A DNA stretch of 64,000 bases from Gracilaria vermiculophylla (GCA_019155205.2 JAHNZQ020000049.1:1522168-1586167), one strand, 5' to 3'. Shown: positions 38,939 to 50,969, numbered from the stretch's first letter. Numbers and translations are program-made. Notes: a model not told the origin generated them from the letters alone.

Positions 38939-40224
38939 CAAAGCGATTCAAAAGTATAGGAAAGTGCAAAAGCGCTCCAAAAATTGGATCTGTGCCACCT
39001 GTGGCCACGCCTCTTCGTTAAACCCGTCCAAAACCCGTTTCAAAAGTACTGGACATCTCGAACTCCCGCGTGATTATTTCCACAACACGTTGTTTTCTTT
39101 CCTCAGAGAAACATAAGATTTTCTAAATGAAAAGCTTATAATACATTACTTCAAACATTACCTGACACCTATACCTTTTGTTCTCATTTGTATACCATTT
39201 TCTTAAATATTATTGTAATATAAACATAAAGTTTTAGTAATCGCTGAATTATGCCTAGCTACAACAATAAGCATAACATTTTGCAAGAATATTATCCTGG
39301 CAATGTATTTTGCACAAAAGAAACAAATGGAAAAGAACGACAAGTTTACCAAAAAGGAATAAAAAGGTAATGGTAAACACTTTAAAATTCTTTCGGTTTA
39401 TAAAACTGAACAAAATTTGCATTTGGAAGCTGCGAATAAACATAACATGCTGCAACAGTGGGCGATGATCATTGAAAAAAAAATCAGCTGCGAAAGGAAT
39501 GTATTTTAAATTAAGAACTTTGATTAAGATGACTAACAGTGTTTTACATATTGCTATCATAAGCCAAAAAGATGAAACAAAATGTAAACATAGAAAAGTT
39601 CTACTAGAGCTAATATTAGGCTATGCACTAGATAGTCCAAAATAGTGACACATAAAGCCTCTTGAGTAAGCATTATAGACTCAAAAAGGCTTCCAAATGC
39701 TTTGACACAGCTTTTTATAAAAGTTTATATATCTGATTAGAAATATAAAATTGTTTTTCACTAATATAGCGCCGCCGTTTAGTAGTCTATAGCAATGAAA
39801 AACATTCTTCGCGTGCTATGAATTAATTCCGCGCAGTTTCTGAGGCGTTAAGTTCACTTAAACTCTTTTGAAAATGAATAAGATGTACTCGTTAGAGTGA
39901 TTTATGGCCATTCGAGGCCATTCTGAACAGGTTTTGATTAAAGCAAAAGTGTTGAAAAAAGCACGAAAACTATGAGTATTTATACTATGGGACGTTAGAG
40001 AAACGCGATGCAAAAGCGTTGAACTAGTATTATCAAGTACACAAAAGCGAAAATCAACTTCTAAAGAAGGCAAAATGAAGTTTGAAAGTGAAATGTCCTA
40101 TGATTTTGAAACGGTTTTTTACCTTGAAGTTTTTTTAAAACGGATTTTGGTAAGGTAGCACTACAGTACTAAAAACGTTGATTTACATAAAAATGCCAGT
40201 GTCCTATACTTTTGAAACAGAGAT
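38939..40224. mobile_element. Tc1-type relic or non-autonomous element with double terminal repeats, 1286 bp
   Basis: Flanking TA dinucleotides (38937-38938, 40225-40226) bound a segment with perfect 15-base inverted repeats, TTCAAAAGTATAGGA at 38947 and its complement at 40202-40216. Inner pairs of the same core lie at 39035-39052 (CCGTTTCAAAAGTACTGGAC) and, inverted, at 40094-40113. The core GTTTCAAAA, the six-base distance from TA to the core, the double sites and the total length are all like the element at 30358-31637. The interior is AT-rich and I cannot find transposase sequence in it. Confidence 0.75.
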
Positions 40225-43050
40225 TAGCCTTTCATTTAAAATTGCTGTTAGCGCCGAATCTGTTGCAGAATGATGTTTTCTATTGGACTAATTGATATGG
40301 GACGTATTCCCGTTTGATTTTACTGAATTGTTACTTTACCACCACGCTCGAGTAATAATGCATGGAAGAGTTCCTGCGGCAGGCCTTTTTCGACTTTGCG
40401 TATGCCATTGCCCAGATAATGATATCTCGTCTTGATTCAGAGGGCATTTGGTGTACTGTAATTTGAAAATTGTGTATGTATCAGAATTGGATCAGAGCTC
40501 CTTCCTAACCCCCCCTAGAATAGAGGGAGAGATCATTCTGGCTTTGTAATAAACACAAATTCTGTTCTTTCATCGCAAGAGCAGAATTTTGAACCTTCGA
40601 ACGCTACTGCTCATTTGCTGGTCACAAATTGTCAAGTTTCTGTCTCGAAATGCGATGCAGCGTGTTCAGGAAACGTATGAACAAAATTCGCAACATTGAA
40701 TCACAATGGAACAACGATTGCGTTTATTGCTTGTAGTACGCTTACACTCACGCGAGATGCTGTATGTGGAACCACGTTTTGAAGGAACGGAGCAGCGTCG
40801 CTTTCAAAAATTGTCCGCATCGCATGCCTTTCATTAAAATATGTTCCAAATAAAATCCTTTCTAGATGATGAACTGTACGTTGAAGGTGTTTTTTCAAAG
40901 TTGTTCGGGTCACGGAGCCAGGAACATGTTTTTTCTGTTCGCTTTTTGCTACATAGAGTCATTCCAGGGGAACAGAGAGACAAATATGAGTATTGATGAT
41001 CGACTATTTCTGGAATAGTGAGGGAAAATAAGAGAAAAAAAGATGATTTTGCGCATCACACGTGTTAAGTTATGACGTGTCCATTCACCCGAAAAAGATG
41101 AGCCGTGTGCGAGTTTTTTTTGTAATTTCTTTTTAAAGACGTTGATCCAGCGATTCTCTCTTTCTGGAAGCTTTTCATGATATAGTCGAAATTATTATTG
41201 AAAGATGTCAATATGCAGGTCTTGATAAATTGTATTGAGCCATTCGCATTTGTATGCCGCTAATACTCTCAATATTTGCTCACAAAAACAAGTGTAAAAC
41301 AATATTGAATGAGAGGGCTGATCACAGGCCGGAATTTTGGCGATATCGTTATTGGAATTTGCGAGAGTAGAACATTCAAGTTGTCACATGACTTTAGAGT
41401 AGTTAAGATTTTTGGAAAAACGAAACATAGTGTTGTGCACGAATTACCTTTCGAAGTTGCTCTAGGCCATTTAATGCTGAGCATTTTCTACATGAAAATT
41501 GGAAAGACTTTGTAACGTCTGAAAAAAGGCCTTCACAGTTGTAAGTTATTTGTTCCTAATTCTGCGGGGAAGCGTAAATCATGAAATTGAGATATAAGTG
41601 AAATGATTTATTGTTTCTTTCAAAATTCTGTCGACGCAGAAGAGTTGAAAAAAAAATAAAGCGATTGCATAGTGTAGATTATGATGTAATGAAACTTGAA
41701 ACAAAAGTAAAAATATGCAGTGTGCTGGACATATTTACGACATCTATGAAAGCTAGTACAAGACGTATGTGTACAATGGTGAACAGTCGATTTTTGGAAA
41801 GAAGGTCATTGCAGCAGCTCTCCATTTTTTGGAGTGTTGCTTTTTGGATCATCGAAACCAAATCTCACTCTGTGCAAGACTTTCTGTTCTTCACTTTGGT
41901 GGGAAGCTATAGTTTTTGACTTGAAAATCCAAGTTCCAAAATTTTTAATGTAGTTTGAGCCAAGACTTCTAAAAAAATAAAGCATGTGATATGGAAGGGC
42001 GCTTAAGTTACTTTTGGCTTTCCTGCACTGCTTGTCACAGCCTTTTACTACTCACACAAATGTGCTTCGAAGGTAATTTACGGCGTAAAAATCAGTTTGT
42101 GCTTTACAAACCCAAATTGCAAAATAAATCATTCTATTTGAGATAGACAAACATTTAGAAAATAAATAAATTACAGAACGGCTTGTTTAGAACCATTTGT
42201 TGTACTGGGACATGGAATAATCTATCGAATCCATGTTCGAGATCAATTTGCTCGTGATGTTTTGGATTGGCTAGCTGTATGAAATGAACATGAAATGTTA
42301 TAGATGGTTGGTTGCTGTGAACGTTTTGCTGGAATAACAAGGAGCCGAGCATGTACCAGACATTCCAAATTTGCGGGCAGCGAGATGTTGCATGCCAATC
42401 GTTGTCCACTGATATGAGAAGACTAATTGCACGAACAGGCGGTGCTTAAAAGTTACATCGCAAGACTTGCAAACGCAGTACTCGAGTTCAACCGGGTTTG
42501 TTGTCGCAGCTCAATATTCTTGTGGTTCAGTAGCAACGCTTCTGCTCTTGTATTGATATGTCGCGCGACAGTCACCATTTGTGACGCTTTGGGGTGGAAT
42601 CTGCAGAGCTCAAATTTGGGATATACAGCTGCATGTCATAAATAACCTCAAGAGGTGCGCGTATGGCAGACGCGTGCTCACGTTTTCCTCTGCAATTGCG
42701 CATCTCGCGACCCTTAGTCGTCACAAACATCCGTCAAGAACGACGCGAAATTCCTCTCTGTCAATCTTTTTTTGCGTCGGCCTCATAATCATGTTGTTGG
42801 CGTCCAATTATTTTTCGCGTCGTGACTACCCTGGTCCTACTTTTTCTTTCAGTCTCAGGTGGGAAAGAATGAGTCCAACCAAGAACAGGCTTCATATCAC
42901 ACTCGCAACATAAAGGTGTTCCGTGTTTGATACGATGGACGCACTCAAAGGCACGTACGGAATACTTCGCGACACAGTGTTTTTAATGCCGGCGTCGCTT
43001 GCAAGAGGACACTTCACACGCGCAGTCATATCAATTTGCAAGATTTACGC
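40225..43050. other. AT-rich region without a supported gene
   Basis: 2.8 kb of mostly AT-rich sequence with short open frames on both strands, none with a recognisable domain. The right end rises in GC content toward the next host gene. Confidence 0.45.
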
Positions 43051-43057
43051 TATATAA
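43051..43057 (+). promoter_or_regulatory. TATA box
   Basis: TATATAA followed by GG lies 227 bases upstream of the next start codon, at the point where AT-rich sequence changes to the GC and CT-rich leader of a host gene. Confidence 0.6.
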
Positions 43058-43283
43058 GGGTGTCCGCGGCGCATCAGTCCCGGCTGCTCGCCAGCAAACC
43101 GCAAAAAGCAACACATAACAGACCGCGATCAGGAGTAAATTCCATTGCTCCCACCCCACACTTCCCAGCCTCACGCTCTTACAACTCTGCCCCCTTACGC
43201 ACGTTGCCCTTCCCCTCGACCCCCCACCGCGGCTCCACCATTCAAACTGATCCCCAATACTTGGAATTTCCTCCACCTGTGCC

Positions 43284-45305
43284 ATGACACCCGCTCAAGG
43301 CACACACCACTCTGACGGCTACCGCCGTCGATCACAGCAGCGTCGCAATTGCGTAGCAAAACGTATCCGATCCGGTCCAAAGCAGTGCTTCGATCTCTTC
43401 CCCACTGATGTGCTCAATCTGCTTCTCGATGTCATTCGCTCGTTTGGAATCGATGAGAATCAACACGAGAGAAAACCAGGGGTGCTGCGCCTGCAGTCAC
43501 TGCATCGCATGCGCGCCTTGCTTCCAACAGTGCTTTACTTTGACGTGTTTTTGAAGCAATATGCCGAAGACGTCCACGAGGTGGACGCCCTTTACCCGGC
43601 AAGCAACTGGGACGCGCACGAGTACCGGGATCACTCCGCGCACTCGCCCGTTCTTTTGCGCACGATTGCGCGCAGCAGCGGCTCGCAGCTGCGGACGCTC
43701 CGCCTACCTTTGTATGAATGCGTGGGCGCGGAGACGATCCTCCCCACCGTGCTGTACGAGTGCGACCAGCTGCACAGCTTGGAGTTCGATGACAGCGGTC
43801 GCGTTGACGAGCGTATCGCCACACAACTGGCGGCTTCGCGCATCCACGATCTGTCCGTCAACCGGCCCGGGATACACACGATGCACGCTCTGCGAGACGG
43901 GCTGAAATCGCTCAAACGCATCCGCCTTTGCAATGTGGAGCGCGCGATGGTTGGCCCTTTGCGCTCACTGTTCTCACTGTCGTGCCTGGCGCAGGTGGAG
44001 AGTGTGCAGCTAGAGTTTTGTGAGCAATGTGGGGTGATGGTGTGCAGCGGCGGAGGGGGCGATGAAAGCGACCAAGTGCTCAACGCGCGATACGATGTGA
44101 TGGGGTTGTTCCGGGATATGGGAGCGAACTTGGCACAGTGGCTGCCAAATGTGCAGACGTTGGCGATGAGCACAAAATCGGCGCAGCACTTCATGCAACA
44201 AGATACCGAGCTGACACGACGAGACATCACGGCCATGAACGGAATGGGGAGCAGAATGGTGGGGTGCTGGTCGCTGCGGAGTGCAGGGAAAGAAAAGCGT
44301 GCACATGACAAAGTGCAAAAGGTGCAGCTGAGCTCAACGTCGGCAGCGCAGCTGCAGAAGATGCAGGAGGCGTTTCATGAGGCGTGCGCAGCGGCAGAGG
44401 AGGTGGAGCTGGACATCGGCGGGTACGGAATGTTAGTGCGGGCGGAGGGAAGCGGGAAGGGCGCCATGGGCGCGGGCAGGGTTTTCGTGACCAAAGCGAA
44501 GCTTCGGCCTTTGATGATCTTGCGGTTGGTTGGGGGCGGCGATGAGGCCAACGCAATAAGTGAACAAGGCATGGTGAGAGAGGTGTCGGTGCACTTTGAC
44601 GAGGTGATGGGGCGGTACTCGCGACAGTTGCGGACGCTGTGGAGCAACTACGCGGGTTCAATTGAACGGGCGTCGATGAGATGGTGCGTTCGGAGCGGGG
44701 ACGAGAAGGAGGACTCGGACACGGAACGAGAGCGAGAGCAGGCGCAACTGGGGCGGCTGCGCAACTACAGGATGGTTGCGGACATGGCGGTGAGGTTGGG
44801 GAACGTGAGAGAGATAGAGGTGTCGATGTGCGGGGTGACTGAGTGCGGCTACAACGACGGCAAGACGAGAGTGGCGGGGTGGCTGATGTTGGTGCTGCGA
44901 CGCGGATTGTTCAGCAAGGTGCGGCACGTGCACGTAGTGGAGTGCCGGTGCGGGGGGGCCGTGCGGTCGTTTGTCAGCAACTGCGCAAAGGTGGTGGCCA
45001 TGCTGTGCCGACTACCGAGCCTGGAGAGCGTGCACGTGGGGCGCACGACAGCGGCTGAGGCGACCGCGGTGGCGGCGGGCGCGGGGGTGGGGGAGGTGAA
45101 GGAGGTGGAGGCGGCGATGCGGGACGTGGAGCAGCTGCGAAGCAGACACGCGGCGGTGAGCCTGGGCGGGGTGGCGGCGGCGCTGGGCGAGTGGGGTGCG
45201 CGTGCGCGCTGTGCGACGGCGGCGTCTTCGACGGCGGTCAGCGTGAGCGCGTGCGGCGGCGGGCTGCGGGTCGCGGCGGACGCGATGCGCGCTGCGGAGA
45301 AATGA
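43284..45305 (+). CDS. F-box/LRR-like protein, 673 residues
   Basis: Residues 35-90 (CFDLFPTDVLNLLLDVIRSF, then LHRMRALLPTVLYFDVFLKQY) resemble an F-box-like start in which LFPTDVL takes the place of the usual LP-x-E-(I/V)L. The rest carries irregular leucine-rich segments such as LRTLRLPLYE, LHSLEFDDS, LKRIRLCNVE and VESVQLEFCEQCGVM, as in receptor subunits of SCF ubiquitin ligases. The C-terminal 100 residues are Ala, Gly and Arg-rich. Identity of a target cannot be inferred. The start is ATG at 43284 in CCATGAC context. The family assignment rests on pattern only. The stop is TGA. Confidence 0.6.
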   Translation: MTPAQGTHHSDGYRRRSQQRRNCVAKRIRSGPKQCFDLFPTDVLNLLLDVIRSFGIDENQHERKPGVLRLQSLHRMRALLPTVLYFDVFLKQYAEDVHEVDALYPASNWDAHEYRDHSAHSPVLLRTIARSSGSQLRTLRLPLYECVGAETILPTVLYECDQLHSLEFDDSGRVDERIATQLAASRIHDLSVNRPGIHTMHALRDGLKSLKRIRLCNVERAMVGPLRSLFSLSCLAQVESVQLEFCEQCGVMVCSGGGGDESDQVLNARYDVMGLFRDMGANLAQWLPNVQTLAMSTKSAQHFMQQDTELTRRDITAMNGMGSRMVGCWSLRSAGKEKRAHDKVQKVQLSSTSAAQLQKMQEAFHEACAAAEEVELDIGGYGMLVRAEGSGKGAMGAGRVFVTKAKLRPLMILRLVGGGDEANAISEQGMVREVSVHFDEVMGRYSRQLRTLWSNYAGSIERASMRWCVRSGDEKEDSDTEREREQAQLGRLRNYRMVADMAVRLGNVREIEVSMCGVTECGYNDGKTRVAGWLMLVLRRGLFSKVRHVHVVECRCGGAVRSFVSNCAKVVAMLCRLPSLESVHVGRTTAAEATAVAAGAGVGEVKEVEAAMRDVEQLRSRHAAVSLGGVAAALGEWGARARCATAASSTAVSVSACGGGLRVAADAMRAAEK

Positions 45306-45576
45306 GCGGCTCGCGGAGGGCTGCGGGCTGTGGCGCGGCGGCGGCGCGACGTTGCGTGCTGCGCGCCGCACTGTCTGCCTCGCGCGGCGCGCGCCTCGGC
45401 GCTGAGCACGCCACCCTCCGTCGCGCGCGTTATTCGTGCGGCTCGTCCGTGCCCGACATACAAAAATCCAAGTTGCGCACTTGCGCTACCAATCGGCGCG
45501 CAAAGCATTGCGCCCGAACACTTGCGTCGCGCTTGAGGCGAAGTGCGCGGTGGTACTTAAAAGTTAGGATTTGCTC
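45306..45576. other. Spacer before tRNA-Ile
   Basis: No gene seen. A run of four T on the minus strand at 45558-45562, just past the tRNA 3' end, can serve as the RNA polymerase III terminator. Confidence 0.45.
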
Positions 45577-45650
45577 TACCCCCAGCAGGGCTCGAACCTG
45601 CGACCCTGGCGTTATTAGCACCATGCTCTAACCGACTGAGCTATGGAGGC
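45577..45650 (-). tRNA. tRNA-Ile (anticodon AAU)
   Basis: A 74-base cloverleaf. The acceptor stem GCCTCCA pairs with TGGGGGT, with one G-T end pair and one internal G-T. A-box TAGCTCAGTCGG and B-box GGTTCGAGCCC are intact. The anticodon loop TGCTAATAA carries AAT, read as Ile after deamination to inosine. No intron, and CCA is not encoded. Confidence 0.95.
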
Positions 45651-46939
45651 TGTGAACGGTACTTGAGTTCTGAAAATCATTTGGTATTTAAAACACGTTG
45701 TAGATGCCGGCTGTGCGTCGTGGCCATGCCCCGCCCCATCGTACGGCCCGAAGCGGCACAGCGTGCGACACCGTTGCCCGCGCTCCCGCGCTTCATGTCA
45801 GCACGCAGTGCGCAAGACGCTGCGCATCGTCCATGTATGAGTGCGCTCATCACTTTGCGCGCGCAATCGCCTCGCTGCAGTCTACGTCCTGCCCTCCCTG
45901 GTCCGCACCCGCCACACTCTTTCGTCATCCAACCAACTTGCCTCCAATCAACTCGAGGACCCCCTCTCCGAATCCCACAACGTGTGCGTCCCTCCCGCCG
46001 CCGAGGTCGTCTCCGCCATCCCGCCGCCGAGCACGTTTCGCGGTCGCCCCGGTCCCGCAATTTTTGCGCCCTCCTCCCCCCCCTTCCCTCCCCCGTTTCC
46101 CCCCGTTCGTCCGCCTCCGCTGCCTCCTCGTATGCTGTCGAACAAGACGCGCACATGCCCTGTTTTCCAAACCCTCCATCGCGCCAAAGAAATTAAAAAA
46201 AGTCACATGGAGCAATAGCAGACGTCACCACCATTGCGTAAGCCCTCAGCCCAACGAGTATCAAACTGCCGCGCCATGTCTCAGCACGGTTACGAGTTTC
46301 CCAGCCTGACCGCGAAGCGCTCCCTTTCCGCCACCACAAAACCCACAAGCCCACCAGCCCAAGCCATTGGCAAGAAACGAAACTCGATTGGCCGCAAAAA
46401 AACAGCCCCATCCGCCGCCGTGTGGAGGCGGGTGGCTGATTGAACCCCTTGCGAGCCCATCGTCGTTCAGCATGCTCCCGCACTGATCACCGCGCCTTTC
46501 TCAGCCTTCCTCGCGTCAACTTGTCGCGGTAAACCTCTCCGCCGTTCTGACGGATGTCCCCACGCACGCCGCCGCTGCTGCGTGCCCCGTTGCGCAACGG
46601 GCCACGCCTGATACACTGGAAGTTTCCCCCTGCGCCGCGTGCCCCACCACGTGCCACACACGTGCCCACGCACGTGTGCCGAATGGAGCACTCGTGCACG
46701 TCATGGTTACCCAACATCGTCACGCTGCTCCGATGCCCCCATCAGTGCGGCGCATCGCATCGAATCGCTATCCCCCCCGCGCGTCTCACTCAACTTTAAA
46801 AGAGCCGCCGGCCTCCACCTCCGTCTCCCTCGGCCCCCCGCCTCCCGCCCCCGCCCTACCTACCCTGTCCATCCACATTTTGGCTTATCGCGCCCAGCGC
46901 CCCAACTGCAACGCCGCCCACAACCTTGCAACCCAAAAC
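45651..46939. other. Intergenic region and CT-rich leader of the C2H2 gene
   Basis: No convincing gene. A long C-rich stretch occupies 45,890-46,120, then a second before 46,900. Open frames overlap on both strands and look compositional. Confidence 0.45.
46795..46801 (+). promoter_or_regulatory. TATA-like TTTAAAA
   Basis: TTTAAAA lies 139 bases before the C2H2 start in an otherwise C-rich leader. Confidence 0.4.
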
Positions 46940-47989
46940 ATGAACTCTGCTTCCGCACCCGCATCGGAGATGACCATCCCGCCCACTGTCACCCTCACCA
47001 AAGCCCCCCGCCCGAAGAGTAAATCGCTCCAACCGTGTCGCTGTCCGCACCCCACTTGTGGCAAGATGTTCAGCAAACGATCCAATCTTAAGGCCCACTC
47101 CCGTGTTCACAGTGGCGTTCTGCCATACCCTTGTGATTTCCCCGGGTGCACCAAGCGCTTCCGATGGAAATCTTCACTCAAGCCGCACATCAAGGTTCAT
47201 CAGGCCGCAGAGCAATCCACACCATCACCGCAGGTTCAAAATGTGGCCACCGTATCCGTATCTTCCGTCACCGGCAACTTGTTACCCGCTCCGACACCGG
47301 TCGTGGAGAACAATGTACTCAATAGTTCCCCTTCATTACTACCTGTTACAGAACAGTGTTTGACTCCTTCCTCGCCTCTAGCCCAGTCTTCACCAACCGC
47401 CATTAACCAATCCGCCGACGCCCTGGATCCGGTGGGCTGGACACAGCATGCACAGGAGGCGCGTCGGTATCCTTGTTCCTACCCGGCCTGCAATGCGCTG
47501 TTTGTTCGCTTCTCTCATCTTCTTGATCATGAGAACAGTCAGGCCCACCATTCACCAAGCAAGCCCAATGTGGCTCGCACTCTTTTTGCTAATGATGCCG
47601 AACAACCTTTTCCATTGGATCTTCGAGCCAACTCAGTGCTCAGTGAATCTTCTGATGAAACTGATGTGCTTTCGTTCACTCTTCAATCGCCTAGAGTGGA
47701 ATCCATCTCGAGCGCAGATGTTCCCATCCCTGACATCACCGAAAGCTTGTGGAAGAACGAGCTTCAACTCGATGATCCGTTCGGGGATTTGTCATTAGGA
47801 CTGCCTGCTAAGGACAATGATTTGCTCGGCATAGAAGAAACAAACTATAGCGGTGCTGGTCTCGCATGTCCATCTGAGGACATTATGTATAATGCAACCA
47901 TGGAACCTTCAATAGCACCCTCACAAGCTGGCGCTCTGCACCCGCTTGGTATTGACTATGCCATGAACCTCCCTTCGTTCTATTTGTAA
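46940..47989 (+). CDS. C2H2 zinc finger transcription factor, 349 residues
   Basis: Two adjacent fingers occur near residues 33-88: CPHPTCGKMFSKRSNLKAHSRVH and CDFPGCTKRFRWKSSLKPHIKVH, joined by a TGEKP-like linker (SGVLPYP). A third, separate finger near 178-202 reads CSYPACNALFVRFSHLLDHENSQAH. All three are of the C-x4-C type. The rest is rich in Ser, Pro and acidic residues, with hydrophobic-acidic patches in the C-terminal half (DLRANSVLSESSDETDVLSFTL) that would suit transcriptional activation. A sequence-specific nuclear regulator is inferred. The ATG at 46940 follows AAAACATGAAC and a CT-rich leader. The stop is TAA, with AATAAA 216 bases later. Confidence 0.85.
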   Translation: MNSASAPASEMTIPPTVTLTKAPRPKSKSLQPCRCPHPTCGKMFSKRSNLKAHSRVHSGVLPYPCDFPGCTKRFRWKSSLKPHIKVHQAAEQSTPSPQVQNVATVSVSSVTGNLLPAPTPVVENNVLNSSPSLLPVTEQCLTPSSPLAQSSPTAINQSADALDPVGWTQHAQEARRYPCSYPACNALFVRFSHLLDHENSQAHHSPSKPNVARTLFANDAEQPFPLDLRANSVLSESSDETDVLSFTLQSPRVESISSADVPIPDITESLWKNELQLDDPFGDLSLGLPAKDNDLLGIEETNYSGAGLACPSEDIMYNATMEPSIAPSQAGALHPLGIDYAMNLPSFYL

Positions 47990-48204
47990 CTTTAATTGCT
48001 ACCTATAAGCCGTTCCTCCCCGCTTCTTCTTCCTCCGAAGCCCTCTTTTTACCACCCGAAAGGCGTTCTCTGCTCTGTGGACTGATTTCAAAAGTCGGAT
48101 CCCGTCTCACATTATTTTACGTACTGCACTTACTCGTGCCTAACCCCTCAGTTCCTGTACAATTATATAACATTCTGAAGAGAGTGAATGCTACCTTACA
48201 ATCG

Positions 48205-48210
48205 AATAAA
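48205..48210 (+). promoter_or_regulatory. AATAAA poly(A) signal of the C2H2 gene
   Basis: AATAAA in AT-rich sequence about 216 bases after the stop codon. Confidence 0.5.
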
Positions 48211-48884
48211 GATATCATTTTTACAATAACACTGTGTATTTTCTTTATTCCCTTCGAATGATACGCTTTGCATGTGTCGAGGCGATTTCATATATGCGAA
48301 CTATGACTTGAAATACACTTGGCAACCGGATTATTTTGGGGAGAGGGAAACTGGTTTGGAGCAAATGAATGTCTTTGGAAAAGATATAAGACACATCATC
48401 GGCGGGAAGGGGATACCAGAGGGAATCGCCAAAAAGCCGGAGCACCAATTACGCTGGGTGGGCGACGCGAGAACGATGGACCGACGACGATGACGGCTGA
48501 TGTGGCTTCATCGGGCCGCACACGGAGAATCGGACAACTCACGAAGTTGACCACGTTGAGCAAACTACACGGCGGCACCGGTTCCCAGAGCACAAAACCT
48601 GCGGCCAAGGTGGCGGCACGTGCCGCACGTGCGTGCGTGCGTGAAGCTGTAATGATTTTGCGTACACTCCTATCCTGCTGCGCTTGCTTGTTTGGTGTAC
48701 GTGCTGCGAGTACGGCCCGCTTGCTGGGCACAGGTGGGATGCGGTCGCGGTGCCTCAGTGCTGCCGCTTTCCATGTCTGTCTGTCGCTGGACTACTGTCT
48801 CCATGGGCACGGGCGCCGCGCTGGAGCGTAATTGCTTACGTTTGACTTGCGTCATGGACGGAACTGCCTTCGGCGGAGCGTTGC

Positions 48885-49016
48885 GCTGGCGAGGCGCTTT
48901 GGATCGCTCTACTCGTCGTCGCACGCGTCCTCCAACTCGACCGGGTGGACGCTGGCGAGGCGCTTTGGCTCGCTCTACTCAACGGCGCACGCGTCTTGCA
49001 ACACGATCGCGCCGAC
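48885..49016 (+). repeat. 66-bp tandem duplication
   Basis: Two diverged 66-base copies (48885-48950, 48951-49016), both beginning GCTGGCGAGGCGCTTTGG. In the frame starting at 48885 several differences are synonymous, which hints at a past coding role. Confidence 0.85.
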
Positions 49017-50851
49017 ATACGTTTCCGTGTGTGCGTGATTGCGTGAGCGGGGGCAGGCGGACGAGGAAGGGCGGCAGGTTGGCTAGCCGAGGGAGTGAAG
49101 AGGCTGGGCAGAAGCTGAGCAGATCGTTCCCGGCTGCGACTTAGATGGCTGTGCGCAGCGAGAGGGTGTAAACGAAATTTGCATCATCATGAGAGGGGGG
49201 TCACTCGCTGCGCCGGACGCGGGGGTCGTGGCGCAAGTGCATCTTTTAACAACGGGAATAGGGGGGGGGGATTTACTCAATCTACGGGGGCTTGCGGCAG
49301 GGACGAAACGGCGGGGGCGGGTTTCAGCCAGCGCGACGGACGGGAACAGGGCGCGGTGCGCAGCGCAAGCGGCGCAGCCGAGGCGGGCCGGAGGCGTTTA
49401 AGATAGAGATGCGACGCGGCTGTTGCGACACCCAATAGGCGTAGCTTACATAAGACGCAACTCTCACACAACCTTTACCGGACGAAACGTCGCAAAAGGC
49501 ACGTGAGCCTCGCGTTTCTATTCGTAAACTTTTTTTCTCAAAGCTAGAAAACTTTTCTGTGCTCTCCCACGTTCTCACGTGTTGTACATGGCACGAGGTC
49601 TCTGCATTTTCTCTGACATTTGAGGTCCCAACGTGAATATGCCTCCCTGAAAACGAATACAACATGAGCTCCGTAATCCCCGGCTTGCGTTCGATTGCAG
49701 AACTTAACAGCGGAATTGCACCGCAAGTTCCTGGCCCCGGCGGATGTGCGTCAAAGTTGCACTCTAGCATGCTCTGCGCGCATGGGAAGTTGAAAGCTGC
49801 AAAGCTTCCCTGCTGCATTTTTTGCTTGCGTACACGTGATTCAAAGTTGGAACCAATACTATGTGACATATTCGCACGTGTATACTACCATTAAAAGCTT
49901 TCTTATCGAGTAAGAGAAATGGCTACAGTATGCTGATGCAACATTTTCATTGTCAAGTAGTTACTAACTATCACTCTTCTTCTTTAGTGCGGACGTTGTG
50001 CTGTACTTCCTAACACAGCAGAAGCCTACCCTAAAGATATTTCTCTCTCCTCAAGAAGGCACGAGGTTCTGGCATTCGGAGGGGTTCCGTTTGCTCGTTC
50101 ATTTCGCCATGATCTTGGGAAAGTAGATCAGAGACAGGCACACCGCGCGAAGGCGAACAGCATGTGCCCATCAACGAGCATGGACTGCACAATTTTAGAA
50201 ACGAACACCGCAACCTGAAAATGAACAACTTCTGTTTGTCTCCTTCGTATTCCTTCGTACGACTCGCCGGACGACATACTTACCCGCTCGTTCTGTTGCA
50301 CTGGTCGTGCTCTGCTCTCGTCCGCCTTGTCTCAGAGTGCACGCGACGGCTCAACACACCGCGCTGTCGTCCATGGATTTAAAGAGCAACTCACGTGCAC
50401 AGCTATACAGCGCCCCTGCTGTATGTCTGTCACACGAGGCATGCCGATTCGTTAATCGAATCGCCATCGGTGCCTCACGTGAGCGTCAATGCACCACGTG
50501 TGTCACCCATGCCTTAACGTCACTTTGGCATCGTGACGCTTCGATGCCTCAACCGTCGCCGCGCACAGAAATATCTGCCGGTGTACCTCATCGCATGACA
50601 AATATCTTCAAATGTGCGGCGCGCCGCAGGGCTTGCGTTTTCAACTCTTCTCGTGCGCCGTGCCCCATCTCTCGCGCTGCACACAGTCCTTCCTGACGAA
50701 GCCGTGGCGGCGGCTTTCCGCGGGGCCGATCCCCTTGCGTGTTCCTCAGTATAATTCACTTTGCCAACGCAAGGCTTGCCGTGGCACAACGTGTGTTGTA
50801 CAGAAGCTCTCTGCGTCCGATAACGCCACTCGCACCGCAGACTTCGCGCAT

Positions 50852-50969
50852 CACCCCTTGCGCGGGTGTGACTCGAAAGCGCCGCGCACCGCACCGCATG
50901 CTTGGCACAACACCCCTTGCGCGGGTGTGGCTCCAAAGCGCCGGGCACTCCCAGCACGTGAGCCTCCAG
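50852..50969 (+). repeat. 59-bp tandem duplication
   Basis: CACCCCTTGCGCGGGTGTG begins units at 50852 and 50911, and the first 38 bases of each are nearly identical. Confidence 0.8.

Noticed and set aside
41269..41919. Opposed frames of 60-100 codons
   Set aside because: AT-rich sequence with no recognisable motif; likely chance or long-dead repeats.
49324..49869. 181-codon minus-strand frame
   Set aside because: The C-terminal part is compositional and no family feature is visible. I kept the region as unassigned.
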